From JAGNGI01 sp035448825 (GTDB taxonomy: Bacteria > Fidelibacterota > UBA2242), in assembly GCA_035448825.1 (NCBI GenBank), contig DAOTJS010000007.1, positions 28,777-92,776 of the forward strand: 64,000 bases of DNA. The letters are read 5' to 3'. The translations under genes were made by a program, and so were the position numbers. This document shows positions 1 through 6,846 of the stretch, one piece after another. Within the stretch, counting starts at the first letter, position 1; each line of letters starts with the position of its first letter. The notes below the pieces were generated by a model that was not told the DNA's origin, made no database searches, and was given only the letters and a program-made list of their open reading frames with translations.

Positions 1-1245
1 GGCAAAGTAGCCGACGCGTTTGGTAACGGCTTTGATTTCCTCGTTAGATAGGCCATAGACTTTGGCGACTTCTCGAATAGCCGAACGCGGCTGGAGCATA
101 ACCTGGTTGGAAACCATAGCGGTGCGTTCTATCCCGTATTTTTTGAAAATGTAATCCAGGATAGCATCGCGCTCATCCCAGGCGAAATCAACGTCAATAT
201 CCGGCATATCAACCCGTTCGGGATGGATAAAGCGTTCGAAGCACAGGTTGTATTTGATCGGATCAACCTGCGTGATGAAAAGGCAATAGCTGACAATGGA
301 AGCTGCTCCGCTACCGCGCCCGATAGTGGTTTGAGTTTGCTTGACGATGTCATAGACGATGAGAAAATACGGCGCGTAGCCTTTCTGAGTGATCAGAGAA
401 AGTTCATATTCGATGCGCTTTTTAACGATCTGATCAATTTCGCCGTAGCGGACCTTGGCGCCGTCGTAAACTAATTGGCGCAGTTGGCGATTGGCGAGAT
501 TGGTTTCCTTGAGCGAAAGGCCGGGGAAGATCGTATTGGTGTGGTTCCAGTCGGTTTTACAGCGCTCGGCGAGAAACTGCGAGTTGTTGATAGCGTCCAG
601 GCTATTGGGAAAGAGGTCAATCATTTCCTTCTCGGTGCGAAAGAAATGCTGTTCGCTTTTGTAATCGCTGGGTGCAAGTTGCGAAAGTGTGGAATTTTTG
701 TCAATGGCGCGCAGAATGCGATGGGTCTTCTGATCTTCCGGTTTGAGGAAATAAACATCGCCAGTGGCGACGATTTCGAGATGAAAGATTTCCGCGAGGC
801 GCCGAGTTTCTTGTTCGCTCACGCCGGGACGCAGTTCTACGAAAAGATGGGTAGCGGGAATGAAACGCGCGAGTTCAGCCAGAACGTTTTCCTGATGCGC
901 CAGGACGAAAAGTCCCTTGGCATACGGCTTCAGGACTTCGACTACGGATAGATTTTCATCATCGTGGATTCGTGAAATAGTGCGGCAAAGATTTTCGTAA
1001 CCGTACTGATTTTCGGCCAGCAGGATGAGGTCGAAATTCGGAGTGAGCAAATTAGTACCGGCGATTGGCTGGATACCGACTTCACGCGCCCACTGCACAA
1101 AGCGAATAAAACCCCACAGACCGTTGATTTCTGTCAAGGCCAGATGCGTTTGGTGAGCGGCTTTGGCCTGTGCCAGCAAAGCCTGCGGCGACGCCGTCCC
1201 GCGCATCTTCGAATAAGTGGAGTGAGTATTAAGGTGAGCGAACAT
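1..1245 (-). CDS. dnaE2: Error-prone DNA polymerase III alpha subunit DnaE2/ImuC-like, 3' end outside window
   Basis: The frame is open for 415 codons from the ATG at 1245-1243 to the window edge, so the C-terminal part is missing. The N-terminus is a PHP domain (residues 1-110, 'FAHLNTHSTYS' then 'ALTEINGLWG') in which the usual TDH metal motif is TEIN, so PHP nuclease activity is probably lost. The palm is recognisable from 'GRGSGAASIVSYCL' (about 311-324) and 'PDIDVDFAWDERD' (about 358-370), which carries the first two catalytic aspartates. It starts 5 bp after imuB, in the SOS cassette led by lexA, which points to the damage-inducible translesion paralogue and not the replicative DnaE. 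The RBS is weak, so translational coupling to imuB is likely. Confidence 0.88.
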   Translation of the reverse strand, partial: MFAHLNTHSTYSKMRGTASPQALLAQAKAAHQTHLALTEINGLWGFIRFVQWAREVGIQPIAGTNLLTPNFDLILLAENQYGYENLCRTISRIHDDENLSVVEVLKPYAKGLFVLAHQENVLAELARFIPATHLFVELRPGVSEQETRRLAEIFHLEIVATGDVYFLKPEDQKTHRILRAIDKNSTLSQLAPSDYKSEQHFFRTEKEMIDLFPNSLDAINNSQFLAERCKTDWNHTNTIFPGLSLKETNLANRQLRQLVYDGAKVRYGEIDQIVKKRIEYELSLITQKGYAPYFLIVYDIVKQTQTTIGRGSGAASIVSYCLFITQVDPIKYNLCFERFIHPERVDMPDIDVDFAWDERDAILDYIFKKYGIERTAMVSNQVMLQPRSAIREVAKVYGLSNEEIKAVTKRVGYFA

Positions 1246-1250
1246 AATTT

Positions 1251-2525
1251 TTAAGGCGACACGGAGAGGCATGGAGATGACACGGAGGCACATGGAGAGT
1301 TTACTTTTAATTTATAAAAATTCTCCGTGATACTCTGTGCTTTCTCTGTGTGCCTCTGTGTCGCAACTGTATTTTTTGTGATTAACCCCGCAGCACTGCC
1401 GATGCTGGCGAAGCCATATTTCTGGCGAATTTGGTCGAGAGCCTGCGACAGGCGGTCGTCTTTAGGCGGTCGAAATAAATCCAATTGATTAATTACCGGC
1501 TGGAAGTTGGTTGCGTCCAGAATAATAGCCCGGACGCGGTTGCGGCGGTAATTAGCCAGCAGGAGAAGGCGGGTAGCTTCCGTAATGACAGTGACATCAT
1601 CGTTTGCGGTGATAGTGCCTTTGCGACTGTTCTTGAAACCGTCGGTATAGTGAATTTCCACACTCAGCGTTCTGGCGATCTGGTGGCGCCGCCGCAATTG
1701 ATAGGCAATCTGTTCGGCTAAGTTGCGCACAGCGGCCAGCAATTGAACCTCGTCGTTGGTGTCGGTGGTTAGAACGGTTTGTTCGGTGATGCGGTCGGTT
1801 TTTTGCGGCGGTCTGACCGGAGAATTATCCTGTCCGCGGGCTTCCCTAAAAAGGCGGCGGTAATATTTGCCAAAAAGAATAGTGCCGGTTTCGCTTTCAG
1901 TAGTTACCTGCTGGACATTTTGTACCTGAGAGAGGAAGAGGAAACGCACAAGTTTATTGACCGACGGTTCGCCTGTCACCGGCAGAACTTCGGTATTCAG
2001 AGGGGCCAGAAAATTTGGTTCGGTGCCCGGCTCGACGCGGTGAATAGTTTCCGGAACAACGGCAGTGGTGATTTGACTGACGAGTTTATTGGCGCTGATG
2101 CCGATGTGACTTTGCAGACTGACTTTGAATTGAATGTCGCGGGCAATCAGATTACCGGCCTGCAGATTATCGCGATAGATGCCGTGCATGCCGCTCAAAT
2201 CGGCAAAATATTGACCGTAAACGGTTGGCTCGATGATTGGCGAATAGCGCGCAATAGTCTGGTAAATGTACTGATTGATTTTGGTATAGAGCGTTAAGTT
2301 GTAGGGCAGGAGCATTACGCTATGCGACATTTTGCGAGCAATGCCAACTTTCAGACCGGGATAAATGCCTTCGCTGAGAGCTTCCGGCGAGGCGCAGACG
2401 ATCGTACCGTTTGGATGATGCGAGGAAATCACGGCGATGGCGCGGGTGCGCAGACTCGAGTCCAGCATACGCTCCACCTGGAGTTCAAAATCTGCGAGAC
2501 GAATATGTAAAACCGATTCGGGCAT
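1251..2525 (-). CDS. imuB: ImuB-like Y-family polymerase homologue, probably catalytically inactive
   Basis: This 424-residue protein has the DinB/UmuC fold order: palm/fingers (1-130), thumb helix-hairpin-helix (about 165-230) and little finger (about 245-365). The motif that normally begins 'HVDMDxFxAxVE' reads 'HIRLADFELQVE', and the SIDE(A)YLD motif reads 'YGQYFADLSG', so the metal-binding acidic residues appear lost, as in ImuB accessory proteins. Known ImuB proteins bridge the beta clamp and DnaE2/ImuC; the gene lies directly upstream of dnaE2 and downstream of lexA, although no imuA is seen. The last ~35 residues are encoded by a copy of the palindromic repeat (1255-1364), so the native C-terminus has been replaced. 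Confidence in the family is high, in loss of catalysis moderate. Confidence 0.82.
   Translation of the reverse strand: MPESVLHIRLADFELQVERMLDSSLRTRAIAVISSHHPNGTIVCASPEALSEGIYPGLKVGIARKMSHSVMLLPYNLTLYTKINQYIYQTIARYSPIIEPTVYGQYFADLSGMHGIYRDNLQAGNLIARDIQFKVSLQSHIGISANKLVSQITTAVVPETIHRVEPGTEPNFLAPLNTEVLPVTGEPSVNKLVRFLFLSQVQNVQQVTTESETGTILFGKYYRRLFREARGQDNSPVRPPQKTDRITEQTVLTTDTNDEVQLLAAVRNLAEQIAYQLRRRHQIARTLSVEIHYTDGFKNSRKGTITANDDVTVITEATRLLLLANYRRNRVRAIILDATNFQPVINQLDLFRPPKDDRLSQALDQIRQKYGFASIGSAAGLITKNTVATQRHTEKAQSITENFYKLKVNSPCASVSSPCLSVSP
1255..1364. repeat. Palindromic intergenic element, copy A
   Basis: The left arm (cacggag... acacggag type) and right arm (ctccgtg... ctctgtgtcg) are imperfect inverted complements around an AT-rich centre 'tttacttttaatttat'. 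The copy overlaps the 3' end of imuB and supplies its last codons, its stop and the leader of dnaE2. It is homologous to the copies at 2551, 2774 and 3321. Confidence 0.8.
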
Positions 2526-2534
2526 GGTTTTTGG

Positions 2535-2756
2535 TTACACGGGAAAGAAAGGCGACACGGAGGAGCACGGAGATGATACAGAGGCACACGGAGAGTTTAT
2601 TTTTAATTGATAAAAAATCTCTGGGATACTCTGCATTCCTTCTGTGAACCTCCGGGTCATAAATTCACTTTCAAGTCCGACTTTGTACATTTCATGAGTC
2701 GGATATTTTTCATAGGCCGATTTAGTTTTTTGAATGATTAAGTTGGCATATTTCAT
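2535..2756 (-). pseudogene. Truncated duplicate of the GxxExxY gene
   Basis: The 73-codon frame begins 'MKYANLIIQKTKSA', matching the first residues 'MKYANLTAQIIKSA' of the intact gene at 2880-3263, and its upstream bases also match. The conserved GPGLLESAYE core and the nuclease-like half are missing; the rest is a short unrelated stretch followed by read-through of palindromic repeat copy B. It looks like the leftover of a tandem duplication of gene start plus repeat, followed by an internal deletion. It is unlikely to make a functional protein. Confidence 0.7.
2551..2659. repeat. Palindromic intergenic element, copy B
   Basis: This copy is nearly identical to copy C at 2774-2879 across ~100 bp, including the centre 'tttttaattgataaaaaatc' and the flank 'gcattccttctgtgaacctc'. 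Left and right arms can pair imperfectly. It lies between imuB and the GxxExxY remnant. Confidence 0.82.
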
Positions 2757-2773
2757 GGTAATTATCCTTTAGT

Positions 2774-2879
2774 TACACGGAGGAGCACGGAGATGATACA
2801 AAGGCACGCGGAGAGTTTATTTTTAATTGATAAAAAATCTCTGGGATACTCTGCATTCCTTCTGTGAACCTCCACGTCA
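2774..2879. repeat. Palindromic intergenic element, copy C
   Basis: This is the second of the near-identical pair B/C. It fills the gap between the GxxExxY remnant and the intact GxxExxY gene, ending just at that gene's stop. The B/C similarity suggests recent duplication. Confidence 0.82.
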
Positions 2880-3263
2880 TTAATTCTTTACTCCCATTAC
2901 GAATCGTCTTATACCTTCTTTGAGATGTTTGACGTTGAAGTTGATAAGCAAACCGACTTCCTTATGGGCCAGTTTCAGATAAGTAAGAATCTGAGCCTCA
3001 TGCACCGGCAGGATTGCGTCGGCAGATTTGACTTCAATAATAACCTTATCCTCGACTAAAATGTCAATCCGGTAGCCGCAATCGAGTTTGATGTCTTTGT
3101 AAACCAAGGGGACCGGAATTTGTGTTTCGGCTTTAAGCCCGGCTCTGCGTAGTTCATAAACCAGACATTCTTCGTAAGCCGATTCGAGCAAGCCAGGTCC
3201 TAATTGATTGTGAACTTCCATAGCTGATTTGATTATTTGAGCAGTTAAGTTGGCGTATTTCAT
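2880..3263 (-). CDS. GxxExxY family protein
   Basis: The 127-residue protein carries the family signature near the N-terminus ('NQLGPGLLESAYEECLVYEL', about 19-38). It is followed by a nuclease-like core with 'LDCGYRIDILVEDKVIIEVKS' spacing (D...E.K, about 60-80), resembling the PD-(D/E)XK fold. Members of this family are about 120-130 residues and their cellular role is not established. It sits inside the lexA-imuB-dnaE2 cassette, flanked on both sides by palindromic repeats, and a broken copy lies next to it. This suggests it arrived as a cassette and may not be an original part of the SOS operon. Confidence 0.85.
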   Translation of the reverse strand: MKYANLTAQIIKSAMEVHNQLGPGLLESAYEECLVYELRRAGLKAETQIPVPLVYKDIKLDCGYRIDILVEDKVIIEVKSADAILPVHEAQILTYLKLAHKEVGLLINFNVKHLKEGIRRFVMGVKN

Positions 3264-3320
3264 GGTAAATCTCCTTTAATTATACAGAAGAGAAAGGCCC
3301 GACTGACTTGGTCAGGCGGG

Positions 3321-3419
3321 CTGGAATGCAGAGATGATACGTGGATACACAGAGAGTTTATTTTTAATTTTAAAAAATCTCCGTGCTACTCCGTATTTCC
3401 TCTGTGAAACTCCGTGTAG
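3321..3419. repeat. Palindromic intergenic element, copy D
   Basis: This is a more diverged copy in the gap between lexA and the GxxExxY gene. It keeps the AT-rich centre and the right arm 'ctccgtgctactccgtat' with 'cctctgtgaaactccgtg', while its left arm begins 'gcagagatgatacgtgg'. Confidence 0.72.
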
Positions 3420-3430
3420 TATTTCTCTTC

Positions 3431-4036
3431 TCATTCATACCTCCGCCATACAGCCAGCACCACTCCGCCGAGCCGAAATTCGTCTTCCGGTTTGACTTTG
3501 ATGACTGGGTAGGCTGGATTGCGGGGATGAAGTTCGATGCCACTGGTTTTAGGATAATAACGTTTCAGGGTGGCTTCGTTGTTGATGAAGGCTACTACGG
3601 TTTGACCGGATTCAGCCTGAGCTTGCTGACGAACGATGATATAATCGCCGTCTTGAATATTGTCGTCAATCATCGAATCGCCCTTGACTTTCAGAACGTA
3701 ATTAGACGGGTGAACGTAAGCCGGCGGTACGGCGATTGTTTCCTGGTTTTCGATAGCTTCCAGCGGATAGCCAGCCGCAATCAAGCCGAGCAAAGGCAAA
3801 GTGCTGGTGTTCTCCGTTTCGGGAATAGACAACGCACGTTTGGCATTAGGCGTGCCGGAACGCCGAAGGACACCGGTTTTTTCTAATTCACGCACATACC
3901 AGTTAACTGTGCCTGGTGACTTGATTTGCAAGCCGTTCATAATTTCTAGGAAAGTCGGGGCACGTTTGTTGGTCTCCGTGAATTCACGAACGAAATCCAC
4001 AAAACGCTGTTTCTTAGGCGAAAGTTTTTCGGCCAT
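3431..4036 (-). CDS. lexA: LexA SOS repressor / autoprotease
   Basis: The 201-residue protein has an N-terminal winged HTH (about 1-70) and a C-terminal S24 peptidase domain. The self-cleavage bond is Ala88-Gly89 ('LIAAGYPLEA'), the catalytic serine is Ser121 ('GDSMIDDNI') and the general base is Lys158 ('ATLKRYY'). Length and motif spacing are standard. LexA represses SOS genes and is cleaved when RecA is activated by single-stranded DNA. It heads a minus-strand group with imuB and dnaE2, and a strong palindrome just upstream (4062-4086) suggests that it autoregulates the whole cassette. Confidence 0.96.
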   Translation of the reverse strand: MAEKLSPKKQRFVDFVREFTETNKRAPTFLEIMNGLQIKSPGTVNWYVRELEKTGVLRRSGTPNAKRALSIPETENTSTLPLLGLIAAGYPLEAIENQETIAVPPAYVHPSNYVLKVKGDSMIDDNIQDGDYIIVRQQAQAESGQTVVAFINNEATLKRYYPKTSGIELHPRNPAYPVIKVKPEDEFRLGGVVLAVWRRYE

Positions 4037-4061
4037 CTTGCTTTTCCTCTCATTTTGTCAA

Positions 4062-4086
4062 TTACTCGTAAGTTACTCGTAAGTAA
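4062..4086. promoter_or_regulatory. Candidate LexA operator: tandem TTACTCGTAA palindromes
   Basis: Two perfect copies of TTACTCGTAA (half-site TTAC, 2-bp spacer, GTAA) lie at 4062-4071 and 4073-4082, with an 11-bp period (one helical turn), followed by a further GTAA half-site at 4083-4086. They end 26-50 bp upstream of the lexA start. Related TTAC-spacer-GTAA boxes have been described for LexA in Bdellovibrio; the assignment here is inference from position and symmetry. Confidence 0.65.
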
Positions 4087-4200
4087 TATAACCGGTTTTT
4101 AGATAAAAAGCAATCGAAAAGTTGGATTCGGCTCTCAATTGTGTAATGACAACCACCGTCAATCAATAATTTTGCAAATCCTAACTTCGTCCCCTTCACC

Positions 4201-4345
4201 CAATGAACACCAACGAATGATAATAAATGACTATGAATGACTACGAATGACTATGAATAACAATGAATCACAACAAATCGCAATGAATGACTATGAATCA
4301 CAATGAATAACTATAAATCGCCATGAATCGTAACGAATAACTATT
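4201..4345. repeat. Degenerate 10-bp tandem repeat, about 14 units
   Basis: The stretch is a run of 10-bp units with approximate consensus CNATGAATNA, in constant phase from 4201 to about 4345. It lies between the 3' end of the response regulator gene and the lexA promoter. The rest of the gap 4037-4362 holds the LexA operator candidate and AT-rich sequence; no gene is seen. Confidence 0.85.
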
Positions 4346-4362
4346 GCCTGATGCAATTTATG

Positions 4363-4995
4363 CTACTGCACCAGTCCCAGCCGGACGGCATAGCAGATAA
4401 TTTCGGCATTATTTTTCAGGTGCATTTTACGTAAAATGCGAGTGCGATAGGTGCTAATAGTTTTGACGCTGAGGTTGAATTCGGTGGCGATTTCCTTGAC
4501 AGTTTTGCCGCTGGCGATTGCCAACATCGTTTGAAATTCGCGATCGGAAAGGATTTCGTGGGCGGGGCGTTGATTTATTTCGCTAAGGTTGTCGGCCAAT
4601 TTTTCAGCGAGCGAAGGTGAAATGTATTTTCCTCCAGTTACGATTTTACGAACGGCCTGGATTAGTTCATCTGGAGGGCTTTCTTTGTTGATATAACCAT
4701 CGGCTCCGGCTTTCAATACCCGAATAGCATATTGACTTTCGGGGAAAATGCTGAGAATTAAGACCGGCAGAGAAGGTGAAAGGGATTTGATTTGTTTGAG
4801 AGTTTCCAGTCCACTGCGGTCAGGTAGTGAAATATCGAGAATTACAGCATCGTAGTAATGGTTTTCGATTTCGGCGATGGCGGAGGCGTTATCGCCGGCC
4901 TCGCCGCTAACTCGAATGTCAGTAGTATCGAGAAAGGTTTGACGTAACCCCTGGCGGATCAAAGGATGATCATCAACGATTAGCAAATTTATCAT
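4363..4995 (-). CDS. NarL/FixJ-family response regulator
   Basis: The 210-residue protein has an N-terminal receiver domain (phosphoacceptor Asp54 in 'VILDISLPD', conserved Lys104 in 'YINKES') and a C-terminal LuxR-type HTH ('LSDREFQTMLAIASGKTVKE' onwards, about 149-200). It is a DNA-binding regulator phosphorylated by a kinase, almost surely the adjacent histidine kinase whose stop overlaps its start by 4 bp. Targets cannot be read from the sequence. Confidence 0.94.
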   Translation of the reverse strand: MINLLIVDDHPLIRQGLRQTFLDTTDIRVSGEAGDNASAIAEIENHYYDAVILDISLPDRSGLETLKQIKSLSPSLPVLILSIFPESQYAIRVLKAGADGYINKESPPDELIQAVRKIVTGGKYISPSLAEKLADNLSEINQRPAHEILSDREFQTMLAIASGKTVKEIATEFNLSVKTISTYRTRILRKMHLKNNAEIICYAVRLGLVQ

Positions 4996-6179
4996 CGGAT
5001 ATTTCCATCTAATGGGATAAAGACCAGAACGGTTGTCCCTTTTTGTGGGCGACCTTTAATTGTGATGTGACCATTCCAGGGATAAACGCGTTCGCGCAAT
5101 CCAACCAGGCCTAGATTTTGGGGATCGTTGACCTGTGAATCAGTAATACCGATGCCATTATCCACAATTTTCATTTCAAGAGCGTGATCTTTGATTTTGA
5201 GGTTGACTTTGACTTCGCTGGCATAGGCATGACGAGCAACATTTGTCAGAGTTTCTTGCAAAATACGGAAAATGGCAATGCTCCGTTCCTGATCAGTTTC
5301 AATTTCTGCCGGTCGCAGATGCAAGTCGCAATGAATCCCGGTCCGATTTTGGAAATCTTCGCAATACCATTCGATTGCGGCGGTCAATCCCAAATCATCG
5401 AGCAGGCCGGGTCGCAAGTCAGTCGAAATCCGCCGAATAGTTTGAATCGTTTTATCAATTAAATCAAACATAGAGTTAATTTTTTCGGCAATTTCGGATT
5501 GAGCGGAAGTGAGTCTTTTATTGATCCAGATTAAGTCCATTTTCAGAGCCGTCAACGCTTGACCAAGCTCGTCGTGAATTTCACGGGCAATATAGGAACG
5601 TTCTTCTTCACGTACCGATTGCAAATGCGCTGAAAGGTTGCGAAACTGATCGCGTGAATCTTTCAAGTCTTGTTCGACTTTTTTCCGATCGGTTATATCA
5701 ATAACCACACCGCGCAAACCGACCGGTTTATTATCATAGAAAATAGGACTGGAGTAGATAAGTGCTTGAAAGGTTGTCCCGTCTTTCCGTAAAGCGGTAT
5801 ATTCGTGACCTTCGATGTCGCCGTTGTTATAAATTTTATGAATATTGCGCAAAAGTTTTTCCCGTTCTTCCGGAATAAAAAGCTGGGAGAAATTGACCCC
5901 AGCGTCTATATCCTGTTGATCATATCCGAAGGTTTCAAATCCGACTTGATTAGTGAAGCGAAATTTTCCATCATTATCCATTTCATAAATGGTTTGAGGT
6001 AGGAGATTGACCAATTCACGAAAATTCTTTTCGTATTTATTCAATGATTTTTCTATGCGGCGGCGCTCGAGATCGGTGGCTTCGAGCCGATTAATCCGAT
6101 TGCGTAATTGATGCAATTCCCATAGTAATTGCTCGCGGGTTTTGTTTTCATCACTGGTAAATGAATCGGGTGGATTCAT
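4992..6179 (-). CDS. Cytoplasmic PAS-domain sensor histidine kinase, NarX/DegS type
   Basis: The 395-residue protein has no membrane segment. After a short coiled coil (17-60), a PAS/PAC domain spans about 50-170. The HisKA_3 dimerisation box 'REIHDELGQALTALKMD' puts the phosphorylated His at 202, and a HATPase_c domain with 'DNGIGI' occupies about 285-392. This architecture pairs with NarL-type regulators, and the response regulator gene overlaps by 4 bp. The ACT-domain gene upstream is 2 bp away, so the three are probably one transcript. The signal is likely cytosolic (redox or a small molecule); its identity is unknown. Confidence 0.93.
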   Translation of the reverse strand: MNPPDSFTSDENKTREQLLWELHQLRNRINRLEATDLERRRIEKSLNKYEKNFRELVNLLPQTIYEMDNDGKFRFTNQVGFETFGYDQQDIDAGVNFSQLFIPEEREKLLRNIHKIYNNGDIEGHEYTALRKDGTTFQALIYSSPIFYDNKPVGLRGVVIDITDRKKVEQDLKDSRDQFRNLSAHLQSVREEERSYIAREIHDELGQALTALKMDLIWINKRLTSAQSEIAEKINSMFDLIDKTIQTIRRISTDLRPGLLDDLGLTAAIEWYCEDFQNRTGIHCDLHLRPAEIETDQERSIAIFRILQETLTNVARHAYASEVKVNLKIKDHALEMKIVDNGIGITDSQVNDPQNLGLVGLRERVYPWNGHITIKGRPQKGTTVLVFIPLDGNIR

Positions 6180-6181
6180 TT

Positions 6182-6667
6182 TTACTCCGGTAAATTGAAA
6201 TTAGCTGTTATAGCCCGGCGAGTGGCATCAACCTGATTATCGTCAATTACACAACATACTGAAGAAATACTGGTTGAAATTCCCAGAATATTGATTCCGG
6301 CTTCGCCAAGTGTTTGGCAAATTGTTCCGGCGATAGCCGGTTTTTCGCGGAAATGAGGACCATAAAAAGAGACAATCGCCACCGGTCCGGTTATTTTAGT
6401 ATCTCTAATTGGAATAATGAGGGATAATTCGTGAAAGGTCTGAGCAATGTCCGATTTGTATTTTTGATCAATGCAGAAATTCAGGTCAGCTGCTCCTTCC
6501 AGATTACGGCTCTCGGTGATAAAATCAACGCTGATTCCTTTCTGCCCGAAGTAGGTCAAAACTTTTCCGGCTGAGCCCGGCTGGTCGGGGAACGAATAAA
6601 TGGAAACCATCATTAAGTTCCTTAACTCGATCATTCCTCCGATAGTTATTTTATTTTCTAAACTCAT
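6182..6667 (-). CDS. Tandem ACT-domain protein, aspartokinase-regulatory type
   Basis: The 161-residue protein has two ACT-like beta-alpha-beta modules: 'MVSIYSFPDQPGSAGKVLTY' (about 20-90) and 'VAIVSFYG... GTICQTLGEAGINILGISTS' (about 95-155), the arrangement found at the C-terminus of aspartate kinase, but with no kinase domain. Free-standing ACT proteins usually sense amino acids and regulate partners. Its 2-bp gap to a PAS histidine kinase gene suggests it could modulate that two-component pair; this is inference. Confidence 0.85.
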   Translation of the reverse strand: MSLENKITIGGMIELRNLMMVSIYSFPDQPGSAGKVLTYFGQKGISVDFITESRNLEGAADLNFCIDQKYKSDIAQTFHELSLIIPIRDTKITGPVAIVSFYGPHFREKPAIAGTICQTLGEAGINILGISTSISSVCCVIDDNQVDATRRAITANFNLPE

Positions 6668-6846
6668 ATTTAATCTGTTTGTAATCTATAGAAAAATAGG
6701 TTAATTATTTGAAAAAATCCAGTCCGATTTTTATCAACCAAATGGTTAAAGTAGATCTTCGTCCTTTGTTTAAAAAATAATTGAAAATATCATTAAAAAT
6801 GTGATATATTCTGAAAAGCAAGTTGAGTTGGGCAAATTCGGCTTGT

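Noticed and set aside
475..951. 158-codon plus-strand frame opposite dnaE2
   Set aside because: It is the antisense shadow of a clear polymerase frame and encodes no recognisable domain.
4201..4345. Possible CRISPR array
   Set aside because: The unit is only 10 bp, degenerate and without spacers; no cas genes are present.
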